Origin: Kitasatospora sp. A2-31
Lineage (GTDB): Bacteria; Actinomycetota; Actinomycetes; Streptomycetales; Streptomycetaceae
NCBI RefSeq assembly: GCF_022288725.1
Contig: NZ_JAKNTA010000003.1
Coordinates: 383,286 to 447,285 of the forward strand
Reading direction: 5' to 3'
DNA length: 64,000 bases
In this document: positions 54,319 to 61,387 of the stretch, piece by piece
How positions within the stretch are numbered: position 1 is the stretch's first letter
Layout: every line of letters starts with the position of its first letter
Made by a program: the position numbers and the translations under genes
The notes under the pieces: generated by a model
Databases searched by the model: none
Seen by the model: the letters and a program-made list of their open reading frames with translations, nothing else
What the model was told of the DNA's origin: nothing

Positions 54319-54711
54319 TCAGATCGGCTCGACGGCGATGCGCGGGTGACACAACCGACGCAGGTCGTCCGCGTCGCTGGTGACAACGGTGACGTCGCCG
54401 TGCTCCATGTGGGCTGTGGCCGCGAGCATCGCGTCGATGGCGTACTTGTGACCGTGCATCCCTTCGGTCGCAAGCAACTTGCTGGCAGCGCGTGCGATCT
54501 CCTCCGTGACGGGGCGCACCTTGGCCAGGGAGACGGCGTGGTCGAACGTCGCCTGCGGCACCTTCGGGTCGCGCGCCTCGACCAGGGTGGCCGCACTCGT
54601 CACGACAAGCAGATCCAGGCTTCGGGCGACATCCAGCCATACGGTCATGGCGCGATGTCGGCGGGAGAGCTTGGAGAGGGCCTCGCTGTCGAGTACGAGG
54701 GTGCCGCTCAC
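54319..54711 (-). CDS. VapC-type PIN-domain toxin (1)
   Basis: 130 aa, GTG overlapping the antitoxin stop (GTGA). PIN-fold acidic residues visible in TLVLDSEAL, KYAIDAMLAATA and VVTSDADDL, which would bind the metal for RNA cleavage; the usual Glu is in VEARDPK. Part of a VapBC pair. Its 3' end lies ~65 nt from the unit's left junction. A truncated close relative lies at 56537. Confidence 0.85.
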   Translation of the reverse strand: MSGTLVLDSEALSKLSRRHRAMTVWLDVARSLDLLVVTSAATLVEARDPKVPQATFDHAVSLAKVRPVTEEIARAASKLLATEGMHGHKYAIDAMLAATAHMEHGDVTVVTSDADDLRRLCHPRIAVEPI

Positions 54712-54989
54712 GCGGCGTCCGCCGGAGCCGCGCCGCCCCGGTGATCCGCGTGGTACGTGCGAATGCGCTCGGCCTTGGCCGCGACCTCGGCCGGATCGAC
54801 CGGGCCGTGCTCCGCTTCGGCGGCAGCGATGTACTCGTCGATGGCCTCTCGCTGCAACTGTCGCTGCACGGCCTCCTCGATGTAGGACGAGACGCCCTGC
54901 TTTCCGGCCCGGGCGCGAATCGCCTCCAGGGTCTCGGCGCGAAGGGAGACGCTGGTGACTCGGGTCCTGCCGGGGCGAGGCGTTTCCAT
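54708..54989 (-). CDS. VapB-type ribbon-helix-helix antitoxin (1)
   Basis: 93 aa from ATG 54989; an in-frame ATG at 55007 lacks a better ribosome site. N-terminal RHH strand and helices (RVTSVSLRAETLEAIRARAG, VSSYIEEAVQRQLQREAI), then an acidic toxin-binding tail. Binds VapC and should repress its own promoter; a small TGTA-G-TACA palindrome lies at ~54999-55007, just upstream. Confidence 0.82.
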   Translation of the reverse strand: METPRPGRTRVTSVSLRAETLEAIRARAGKQGVSSYIEEAVQRQLQREAIDEYIAAAEAEHGPVDPAEVAAKAERIRTYHADHRGGAAPADAA

Positions 54990-55148
54990 GACAGAAGTGT
55001 AGTACATGATGTGTGAAGGGTGTGGGTGAGTCGGACGCCCGCTCCGGTGAGATCGGGAAGTGCATCAAGGAGGGGGAGCGCCTTGGCGCCTACGATCCTG
55101 TCTCCGGCCAGCAGCGCAAGGGCCCGATCCGGGACGGAAGTGCGGGGA

Positions 55149-55397
55149 ATGATCTGGGTGGTACTCGGTTTCGACCGGAGCAGCGACTCCGTGGTCGTGG
55201 AGTGGGAGCTGCCCGAGAGCTTCACCGAGGACGACGCGGCACGGCTGGTCGGGCCGCACCCCGACCTGGTCGGGTCGTCCTTCCCGCTCTCGGAGAGCGA
55301 GCTCGCAGCGGTCTCGCGGCTCCTGGGCGTCCGGACGGACGCCGGCCGGGTCGCCTACTTCCTCGAGGCGCAGGACGATTCGCGGGGAGCCCGCTGA
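55149..55397 (+). CDS. Small uncharacterised protein in the array
   Basis: 82 aa, ATG preceded by GGAAGTGCGGGGA. IWVVLGFDRSSDSVVVEWEL, then SFTEDDAARLVGPHPDLV and VAYFLEAQDD. It resembles small streptomycete proteins of about this length that I cannot name with certainty (possibly the DUF7683 type). It is the only plus-strand gene among the TA units and ends just before an LLM start remnant. Confidence 0.6.
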   Translation: MIWVVLGFDRSSDSVVVEWELPESFTEDDAARLVGPHPDLVGSSFPLSESELAAVSRLLGVRTDAGRVAYFLEAQDDSRGAR

Positions 55398-55399
55398 TC

Positions 55400-55424
55400 C
55401 GTGGTGACGTAGGGTCGCCGATAT
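55400..55424 (+). pseudogene. Minimal LLM gene remnant (upstream motif plus first four codons)
   Basis: GTAGGGTCG, which precedes every better LLM copy, is followed 5 nt later by ATGCGTTTGAG, matching the M-R-L-S start of the intact gene. Homology then stops and the sequence enters the broken toxin gene on the other strand, so a deletion has removed the rest of this copy and the left end of the next unit. Confidence 0.6.
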
Positions 55425-55432
55425 GCGTTTGA

Positions 55433-55465
55433 GTAGGGGACATTCTCGTCGAGCAGGATCCTCAA
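55433..55465 (-). pseudogene. Start of a DUF5615-type toxin gene, truncated
   Basis: TTG start overlapping the antitoxin stop by 4 nt (TTGA), then residues RILLDENVPY, the typical beginning of DUF5615/PIN-like toxins that pair with DUF433 antitoxins. After about eleven codons the frame runs into the LLM remnant, so the toxin cannot be made. Too short to appear as a gene by length alone. Confidence 0.7.
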
Positions 55466-56109
55466 GAGGCGGCCTGCCGGAGTCCCTCGTCCGAGTAACT
55501 GTCGACGTAGTCGGTGAAGTCGGCCGCATCACGAGCTGCCTCGGGGGTGACGCCCGGGTAGAAGTCCCTGATCGACTCCGGTCGGATGCCGTCCCTAAGG
55601 AGAGCCGCGACCTCCGAGGCGGGAATCCGCGTTCCCTCGATCACCGGCTCACCACCGCGGACCAGTGGATCGACGGACAGGTGGTTCCTGGGGCGCAGCA
55701 GGTTCGGAATCTGGCGGCCGTTTCGGTAGAACGGCCGAAGGACATCGACCATCTCGTGGATGACCACGTTGCCCCGCTTGCGCACAAGGTCCACGGCATG
55801 ATCGGGATCTGCCAGATAGATCGTGCCGTCACCGGCCACGAGTCGGTAGCTGGACAGATGCTCGCGTTCGTCGAGATCGTCGCGCAAGGTGCCCAGCGCG
55901 CGACGGATCTTCTGGAGTGAGGCTTCCTCTCGAAGCCTCACGCAGATACGAAGCGCGACAACATCCCGGAACGAGTAGAGAATCGGCCGGGAGGCGGAGA
56001 TCTCCGGCACGAGGACGGCACCACGAGGGCCTGCGGCCCTGCGCCAGTGAGACAGCTGGCGCAGAGTGGCGCCGGACAGCGCGGCAGCGAGCTTCGGCTC
56101 GTAGGACAC
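55462..56109 (-). CDS. DUF433-family antitoxin with MerR-like N-terminus
   Basis: 215 aa. N-terminal DNA-binding-like part (SGATLRQLSHWRRAAGPRG ... LYSFRDVVALRICVRLRE), C-terminal DUF433 domain (GGEPVIEGTRIPASEVAALL, then RPESIRDFYPGVTPEAARDA). In this class the partner toxin is a downstream DUF5615 protein; here only its first codons remain, leaving an orphan antitoxin that may still bind DNA. Confidence 0.82.
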   Translation of the reverse strand: MSYEPKLAAALSGATLRQLSHWRRAAGPRGAVLVPEISASRPILYSFRDVVALRICVRLREEASLQKIRRALGTLRDDLDEREHLSSYRLVAGDGTIYLADPDHAVDLVRKRGNVVIHEMVDVLRPFYRNGRQIPNLLRPRNHLSVDPLVRGGEPVIEGTRIPASEVAALLRDGIRPESIRDFYPGVTPEAARDAADFTDYVDSYSDEGLRQAAS

Positions 56110-56254
56110 GGCGGCACCTCCCAGACTTCGCGCGGCAGACTACGGAACCGTACTTCATGGTCTCGTACAGCCGGCACGCTCGCCAGGATTTCACCCGAAC
56201 GGGGATTCGCCGGAGACCCCGGCTCCGCCGAGCGACTCCCGTAGGGTCGACGGC

Positions 56255-56470
56255 ATGCGCTTGGCCACCGGGATCCTCCCCATTCACCGGTGGGCCGAGG
56301 GGCAGAAGATCTGGCGGCCGGCCGAGGACCTCGGGTTCCATGCCGCGTACACCTATGACCACCTGAGCCGGCGGTCCTTCCGGGACGAGCCGTGGTTCGG
56401 GGCGGTCCCGACGCTGACGGCGACGGCGACGGCGACCGAGCGGATCCGGCTGGGGACGCTGGTGACCTCG
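56255..56470 (+). pseudogene. LLM oxidoreductase 5' fragment (copy A)
   Basis: 216 nt colinear with codons 1-72 of the intact gene at 59675, preceded by GTAGGGTCG. The frame is open (RLATGILPIHRWAEGQKIW, then RSFRDEPWFGAVPTLTA) and stops 30 nt after the break. More diverged than copy B at third positions. Homology ends at GTGACCTCG, the same base as in copy B. Confidence 0.88.
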
Positions 56471-56536
56471 GTCAAGCGTCTTTCATGTATCACACGCTGA
56501 CTTGCGGAAACGCGGTGATGCGGCTGGATTGGGCGT

Positions 56537-56806
56537 TCAGATCGGCTCGACGGCGATGCGCGGGTGACACAACCGACGCAGGTCATCCACGTCGCTGGTG
56601 ACAACGGTGACGTCGCTATGTTCCAGGTGGGCCGTGGCCGCGAGCATCGCGTCGATGGCGTACTTGTGACCGTGCAGTCCTTCGGTGGCGAGCAGCTTGC
56701 TGGCAGCGCGTGCGATCTCCTCCGTGATGGGGCGCACCTTGGCCAGGGAGGCGGCGTGGTCGAACGCCGTCTGCGGACCCTTCGGGTCACGTGCCTCCAC
56801 CAGGGG
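56537..56806 (-). pseudogene. VapC toxin remnant (2), N-terminus missing
   Basis: The last ~88 codons match VapC 1 closely (KYAIDAMLAATAHLEH, VVTSDVDDLRRLCHPRIAVE) but homology ends at LVEARDP and the first metal-binding Asp is lost. No antitoxin gene remains. The upstream 75 nt lead directly into LLM copy B, so a deletion removed the front of this TA unit. Confidence 0.8.
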
Positions 56807-56883
56807 CCACCCCGATCCCCAAGCGCACTCGACCGCGGGTTGCTCGAACCCGCCCTCAAGCGGGTGCGCGTAGGGTCGGGAGC

Positions 56884-57099
56884 ATGCGACTGAGCACCGT
56901 GATCCTCCCCATCCACCGGTGGAGCGAAGGGCAGAAGATCTGGCGGCGGGCCGAGGACCTCGGCTTCCACGCGGCCTATACGTACGACCACCTGAGCTGG
57001 CGGAGCTTCCGGGACGAGCCGTGGTTCGGGGCGGTCCCCACGCTGACGGCCGCGGCCGCCGCGACCGAGCGGATCCGGCTGGGCACGCTGGTGACCTCG
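56884..57099 (+). pseudogene. LLM oxidoreductase 5' fragment (copy B)
   Basis: 216 nt with only 4 mismatches to 59675-59890 by direct comparison, three of them clustered in codons 14-16. The 14 nt before the ATG (GTAGGGTCGGGAGC) are identical too. Homology ends exactly after GTGACCTCG; the next bases are GTCAAGCCTCG instead of CCGAACTTCC. The near-identity suggests recent insertion or ongoing gene conversion. Confidence 0.92.
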
Positions 57100-57172
57100 G
57101 TCAAGCCTCGTTCACCCATCACATGCTGACCTGCGGAAACGCGGATCACGAATGCCCTGAGCCGCCCTCGAA

Positions 57173-57574
57173 TCAGATGGCGATGAGCCGGATCCGGTCA
57201 CCGCAGAGCTTGGCCATGTCGTCGATGTCCGATGTCACCATGGCCACCGGACCTGGCTGGCGGAGCGCCATCTCGGCGACGGTGGCGTCGATGGCGTACT
57301 TGTGACCGTGCAGACCGGCCTGCTTGAGAAGCACTGCGGAGGCTCTGGCCGCGTGCCCGGTAACGGGCTCGATCCTGACCTGGGAGAGCACCCAGTTCAG
57401 TCGGGCGGTGTTCGCCTTGGCGTGCGAGATCTCCACGATGGTGTTGGCGCCGATGACCAGGCCGGCCCCTATCGAGTGAAAGGCCTTGATCATCGCGAGC
57501 ACCTCCCGGTCCTGCGAGATCCAGGCGGACATTCCCTGGGAATCCAGCACGACGGTCTCGATCCGCCCACTCAC
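57173..57574 (-). CDS. VapC-type PIN-domain toxin (3)
   Basis: 133 aa, GTG overlapping the antitoxin stop. PIN acidic residues in TVVLDSQGM, NTIVEISHAK, KYAIDATVAEMA and MVTSDIDDMAK are all present, so nuclease activity is plausible. Same size and orientation as VapC 1 but clearly divergent, sharing mainly the HGHKYAID and SD-DD regions. Confidence 0.85.
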   Translation of the reverse strand: MSGRIETVVLDSQGMSAWISQDREVLAMIKAFHSIGAGLVIGANTIVEISHAKANTARLNWVLSQVRIEPVTGHAARASAVLLKQAGLHGHKYAIDATVAEMALRQPGPVAMVTSDIDDMAKLCGDRIRLIAI

Positions 57575-57819
57575 GCGGCAGCCGCCCCGCTGCCCGGCTC
57601 GGACGAACCAAAGATCCTCGCGTGCGCGGCGGCGAGCTCCTCTTCGGTGAACGCGCCGTGTTGTTCCTCGTACTGGCGGAGCTCTTCCGCGACCAGTTGA
57701 TGTCTGATCTGCCGGGCCACTGCTTCCGCGACGTAACCGGAGATGTTGTCCGTGAGTTTCTTCAGCTCGGCCACCTGCTCCGTGGGCAGGGTGACTGTGA
57801 TGCGTGTGGTAGCCGCCAT
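57571..57819 (-). CDS. VapB-type antitoxin (3)
   Basis: 82 aa from ATG 57819. N-terminal RHH-like segment TTRITVTLPTEQVAELKKLT and ISGYVAEAVARQIRHQLVAE, then an acidic helix (EEHGAFTEEEL-type) that would wrap VapC. A 17-nt inverted repeat begins 8 nt upstream of its start, fitting autorepression. Confidence 0.83.
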   Translation of the reverse strand: MAATTRITVTLPTEQVAELKKLTDNISGYVAEAVARQIRHQLVAEELRQYEEQHGAFTEEELAAAHARIFGSSEPGSGAAAA

Positions 57820-57826
57820 GAAGCAA

Positions 57827-57843
57827 GCATACCGCCGGTATGC
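57827..57843 (-). promoter_or_regulatory. Probable VapBC autoregulatory operator
   Basis: Inverted repeat GCATACC-GCC-GGTATGC immediately upstream of the vapB3 start. Seven-base arms and location are typical of TA self-repression sites. It lies just before degraded LLM copy C. Confidence 0.6.
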
Positions 57844-57856
57844 ACACTCTGGCCGG

Positions 57857-58037
57857 ATGATCCTCCCATCCATCGGTGGAGAGAGGGGCGGAAGGTTTGG
57901 TAGCGGGCCGAGGGGCTGGGGCTCCTCGTGGCCTACCCGTACGACCACCTGAGCTGGCGGAGCTTCCGGGGCGAGCCGTGGTCCGGGTCGCTTCCGACGC
58001 TGACCGAGTGGGCGCGGCTAGGACGCTGGCGACCTCG
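57857..58037 (+). pseudogene. Degraded LLM oxidoreductase 5' fragment (copy C)
   Basis: Alignable from ATGATCCTCCC (intact gene: GTGATCCTCCCC) through ACCACCTGAGCTGGCGGAGC to GCGACCTCG, with several small indels and missing start codons, so ~181 nt instead of 204. The 3' break is again at ACCTCG followed by GTCAAGCCTCG. Not translatable. Confidence 0.82.
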
Positions 58038-58209
58038 GTCAAGCCTCGTTCACCCATCATGTTGGGCCGGTACTCAGGTCCTCACCGGCAGCCGGGCACG
58101 TACCAGCTCCGGCTTTGATCGCGCCCTCCGTCCGATGGGGCGTAGACGAGGATCTCTTCTTGTCAAACGCAGAGACATCGTCCGATCACTAAATGTAGTT
58201 TTACCCCCA

Positions 58210-58230
58210 TGCAAGCTGAGCAGGCTTGCA
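58210..58230. promoter_or_regulatory. Inverted repeat before the ParA-like gene
   Basis: TGCAAGC-TGAGCAG-GCTTGCA, 20 nt upstream of the parA-like ATG and overlapping the region where its promoter/leader should be. Could be an autorepression operator or a centromere-like site for the ParA system. No further copies were noticed nearby. Confidence 0.45.
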
Positions 58231-58250
58231 CTGGCGGAGGGGTATCGGGC

Positions 58251-59174
58251 ATGCGAGTCGTATCAGTCATCAACTACAAAGGTGGAGTCGGCAAGACCAC
58301 GCTGACTGCAAATATCGGAGCGGAGCTGGCGTTTCGGGGGAAGAAGGTACTGCTCATTGACCTCGACCCTCAAGCGAGTCTGACCTTTTCTTTCGTCCGG
58401 CCGGAGCATTGGCAGCAAAATCTCGAGGCCGACAAGACGATTAAGAAGTGGTACGAGTCGTTTGACTCCAGCCCGCCGCTTAGCCTGTCTTCACTCATCG
58501 TGAGAGCGCCTCGCGTTGGAGACTATCGGAATGGCGGCCTTCTGCGGTTCATTCCCTCGCACCTCGGCCTGATCAATGTTGACCTCGAACTCGCCACAGA
58601 GCTCGGCGGGGCATCTCTGAAGCAATCGAAGATCAACTATCTGCGTGTGCATCGGCGCCTTGCTGAAGGCCTGAAGGAAGCCGCCTTTAGTGAGTTCGAT
58701 GTCATCCTCATTGACTGCCCGCCAAACTTCAACGTCGTAACAAAGAATGCAATTGTCGCCAGCGACAGCGTTCTGATCCCAGCCAAGGCTGACTATCTTT
58801 CCACGCTTGGCATCGACTACCTCCGGCGAAGCCTGAGTGAGCTCGTGCGGGACTACAACGAGTATGCGCAGCTTGAGTCCGGTGGCAATGAGGTGCGACC
58901 CATAAATCCTGAAATCCTCGGCGTCGTCTTTACGATGATGCAGTTCTACGACGGCCAGCCGATCTCTGCCCTTCGCCCGTACATGCGCCAGACGGCCGCG
59001 GTCGGGGTGCCGGTATTCAAAACCTTCGTCAGGGAGAGCAAGACATTGTTCGCCGGCTCGCCCAGCAGTGGGTTGCCGCTAGTATTGAGAGACGGAAAGA
59101 CAACGACCGAGAAGAAAATTCTCAAGGAACTTGAAGGCCTGGTTTCAGAATTCCTGCTCAAGCTTGGGGCGTGA
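58251..59174 (+). CDS. ParA/Soj-family ATPase
   Basis: 307 aa from ATG 58251 (GGAGGGG 8 nt upstream); an ATG at 58209 would add 14 residues. Deviant Walker A KGGVGKTTLTANI, Walker A' region VLLIDLDPQASLTF and Walker B DVILIDCPPNFN identify a ParA-type ATPase; the length and insertions resemble phage/plasmid or defence-associated ParA rather than chromosomal Soj. Base composition is clearly less GC-rich than the rest of the window, a sign of recent transfer. Followed 16 nt later by a small partner gene. Could aid maintenance of a mobile unit. Confidence 0.88.
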   Translation: MRVVSVINYKGGVGKTTLTANIGAELAFRGKKVLLIDLDPQASLTFSFVRPEHWQQNLEADKTIKKWYESFDSSPPLSLSSLIVRAPRVGDYRNGGLLRFIPSHLGLINVDLELATELGGASLKQSKINYLRVHRRLAEGLKEAAFSEFDVILIDCPPNFNVVTKNAIVASDSVLIPAKADYLSTLGIDYLRRSLSELVRDYNEYAQLESGGNEVRPINPEILGVVFTMMQFYDGQPISALRPYMRQTAAVGVPVFKTFVRESKTLFAGSPSSGLPLVLRDGKTTTEKKILKELEGLVSEFLLKLGA

Positions 59175-59190
59175 CGACGTGGAGCCCTCG

Positions 59191-59598
59191 ATGGAAAATC
59201 CCAACGCAGTGCTCGGCCTGATCGGAGCATTCCTGCAGTCCCTGTCGCCCGAGCAGGTCGAAGACCTCCTGTCAGGGCGATCCCGGATAGCTCTGGTGAA
59301 GCGACAAGTGCAACGAGAAGTCAAGACCCTCGAAGATCCTGCAGGGGTCGATTACGACCAGCTGCGGGAAGATTTGTCCGGCGCCCCGTCAAGGGAATCC
59401 GGAGAAGAGTATCTGGAAAGTAAAAAGCTGGGCCGTTCCGGCCTACTGGCACTTGCGCGATCATTGGACATTCCAGTCCGCAAGGGTGACAACATGAAGA
59501 CACTTAAGGAAGGGATCATCGAGGCCACAATTGGATATCGGTTGAGGTCTGGGGCAATCCGGGGAGAATGGCCGGATGGGGGCGGGTCGGGTGATTAG
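59191..59598 (+). CDS. Small SAP/Rho-N-like protein, putative ParA partner
   Basis: 135 aa, ATG 6 nt after GGAG. The N-terminal half is helical and charged (QVEDLLSGRSRIALVKRQVQ); residues ~90-120 (LGRSGLLALARSLDIPVRKG, NMKTLKEGIIEATIG) fit the helix-extended-helix of SAP/Rho-N nucleic-acid-binding domains. Its place after a ParA gene suggests a DNA-binding adaptor in place of ParB. No known family could be assigned. Same low-GC composition as the ParA gene. Confidence 0.7.
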   Translation: MENPNAVLGLIGAFLQSLSPEQVEDLLSGRSRIALVKRQVQREVKTLEDPAGVDYDQLREDLSGAPSRESGEEYLESKKLGRSGLLALARSLDIPVRKGDNMKTLKEGIIEATIGYRLRSGAIRGEWPDGGGSGD

Positions 59599-59674
59599 AA
59601 GATCCCGGCCGGTTTCATTTCGCCAGTCGAGGGCCTCTCTGCCAGCGACCCTAGCCCCCAGTAGGGTCGGGAGC

Positions 59675-60562
59675 ATGCGACTGAGCACGGTGATCCTCCC
59701 CATCCACCGGTGGGCCGAGGGGCAGAAGATCTGGCGGCGGGCCGAGGACCTCGGCTTCCACGCGGCCTATACGTACGACCACCTGAGCTGGCGGAGCTTC
59801 CGGGACGAGCCGTGGTTCGGGGCGGTCCCCACGCTGACGGCCGCGGCCGCCGCGACCGAGCGGATCCGGCTGGGCACGCTGGTGACCTCGCCGAACTTCC
59901 GGCACCCGGTGACGCTCGCGAAGGAGCTGGTCTCCGTCGACGACGTGTCGGGCGGGCGGCTGACCGTGGGGATCGGGGCCGGCGGGACGGGCTTCGACGC
60001 GACGGCGATGGGCCAGGAGGCGTGGTCGCCCAGGGAGCGGGCCGACCGGTTCGGGGAGTTCCTGCCGCTGCTGGACAAGCTGCTGCGGCAGGACGCGACC
60101 ACCGAGACCGGCACCTACTACTCGGCCGTCGAGGCGCGGAACATCCCCGGCTGCGTGCAGACGCCGCGGGTGCCGTTCTACGTGGCCGCGACCGGCCCGC
60201 GCGGGCTGAAGCTGGCCGCCGAGTACGGGCAGGGCTGGGTGACGTACGGCGACCCGCGCGGGCCGGCCGACGTGCCGGTGGCGCAGGCGCCCTCGGTGAT
60301 CAAGAGCCAGATCGAGAAGCTGACGGTCGCCTGCGAGGCGACCGGCCGGGACGTGGCGACGCTGGAGAAGGTGCTGCTCCAGGGCTCGACCGCGGAGAAG
60401 CCGCTGCAGTCGGTGGACGCCTTCGTCGACTGGGCCGGCGCGTACCGGGAACTGGGCGTCACCGAGCTGGTGATCCACTGGCCGGTGCCGGACTCGATCT
60501 TCGCCAACGACCTCGCCGTCTTCGAGCGGATCGCCACCGAGGGCCTGGCACAGCTGGGCTGA
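59675..60562 (+). CDS. LLM-class F420-dependent oxidoreductase (intact target gene)
   Basis: 295 aa, ATG with GGGAG upstream. Bacterial-luciferase-like TIM barrel: TYDHLSWRSFRDEPWFG, RIRLGTLVTSPNFRHPVTLA, DVSGGRLTVGIGAGG, VPFYVAATGPRGLKLAAEYG and a C-terminal LVIHWPVPDS. These proteins use reduced F420 (or FMN); the substrate cannot be told. The first 72 codons exist in several truncated copies upstream, and the gene stays complete at the right end of the array, consistent with its 5' part having been supplied by the last inserted unit. Confidence 0.92.
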   Translation: MRLSTVILPIHRWAEGQKIWRRAEDLGFHAAYTYDHLSWRSFRDEPWFGAVPTLTAAAAATERIRLGTLVTSPNFRHPVTLAKELVSVDDVSGGRLTVGIGAGGTGFDATAMGQEAWSPRERADRFGEFLPLLDKLLRQDATTETGTYYSAVEARNIPGCVQTPRVPFYVAATGPRGLKLAAEYGQGWVTYGDPRGPADVPVAQAPSVIKSQIEKLTVACEATGRDVATLEKVLLQGSTAEKPLQSVDAFVDWAGAYRELGVTELVIHWPVPDSIFANDLAVFERIATEGLAQLG

Positions 60563-60662
60563 ACCGGGGTCGGGGTCAAGGGGGGGGTGTCGGCGGCAGG
60601 CGCTAGTCTGTCCGCCGCACCTACCAGCTGATCATGCGTCACCAAACGGGGGTTCCTTCGTC

Positions 60663-61304
60663 ATGCCTGCTCTCCGGAGAACGTTCGGCGCCGCACTGGC
60701 CGCCACCGCCGCACTGGCCGCCCTGACCGCCTGCGGTCCCGACAACTCCTCGGACCAGGCCGGGGGCGGCGGCGCCGACAAGCCCGCGGCCACGACCCCG
60801 GCCACGGCCGCGCCGACCGGGGCCGCGACCGGGGCCGCGCCGACGGGCAAGCCGGGCGCGACGGGTACGACCAAGCCCGGTGGCACCGCCAAGCCCGGCG
60901 GGACGGGCAAGCCCTCGGCCGGCGCGAGCGACGAGCCGGAGGGATTCTGCGACGCCGCGCCGCTGCCCGCCGGGCAGAAGTGGATCTACCCGGTGAAGGG
61001 GACCAGCACCACCACGCTGGTCTACAAGGACACCAAGACCGCCTGCGGCGTCAACGACGTGGTCTTCGAGCCGACCGGCGCCGACAAGACCGCGCCGTTC
61101 GCGCCCACCGTCAAGGGCCACCTGAACTCCGTGATGGTCCCGTCGAAGGACGTCAACCTCGCCGACCTGGTGAAGCACATCAGCGAGTGCCTCGCCGACC
61201 CGACCAGCAGCAAGGGCTTCTACCCCTGCTCGGGCGGGGACTACAAGGTCGCGATCGACTCCTCGGGCAAGGTGGTCGAGCTGACCGAGCGCGCCCACTC
61301 CTGA
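60663..61304 (+). CDS. Secreted lipoprotein of unknown function
   Basis: 213 aa. Lipobox ALTAC near residue 24, then a ~70-residue Gly/Ala/Thr/Lys-rich linker with repeated GGTAKPGGTGKP. The C-terminal ~110 residues hold four Cys (EGFCDAAPL, KTACGVNDV, SECLADPTS, YPCSGGDY), probably two disulfides. No named domain. Preceded by a TAGTCT-type -10 near 60604 and followed by a hairpin, so likely monocistronic. Confidence 0.8.
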   Translation: MPALRRTFGAALAATAALAALTACGPDNSSDQAGGGGADKPAATTPATAAPTGAATGAAPTGKPGATGTTKPGGTAKPGGTGKPSAGASDEPEGFCDAAPLPAGQKWIYPVKGTSTTTLVYKDTKTACGVNDVVFEPTGADKTAPFAPTVKGHLNSVMVPSKDVNLADLVKHISECLADPTSSKGFYPCSGGDYKVAIDSSGKVVELTERAHS

Positions 61305-61354
61305 TCCGCGGAGGGCGCACGACGCCCGGCCCCCGGAGCGCCGGGCCCCCGGAG

Positions 61355-61387
61355 CGCCCGGCCGTCGGCGCCCCGGACGGCCGGGCG
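61355..61387 (+). terminator. Hairpin terminator
   Basis: Perfect 12-bp arms CGCCCGGCCGTC / GACGGCCGGGCG with a 9-nt loop, ~50 nt after the lipoprotein stop. Further smaller CCGGAGCGCC repeats lie just before it. The remainder up to 61650 shows no gene and should carry the promoter of the next operon. Confidence 0.65.

Larger units (their letters stand above)
54222..59890. other. Array of small inserted units bounded by 5' fragments of an LLM oxidoreductase gene
   Basis: Five recognisable copies of the start of one F420-dependent oxidoreductase gene lie in the same direction, at about 54222-54253 (eroded end only), 55400-55424 (first codons only), 56255-56470, 56884-57099 and 57857-58037 (degraded), before the intact gene at 59675. 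Where the 3' edge is preserved it falls at the base after GTGACCTCG, and the following ~45 nt are related in each case. Between copies lie TA modules or a ParA pair. No recombinase gene is in the array. Confidence 0.8.

Noticed and set aside
54222-59890. Explaining the array as an insertion sequence or CRISPR
   Set aside because: There is no transposase, no target duplications or terminal inverted repeats, and the repeats are coding-derived, few and unequally spaced.
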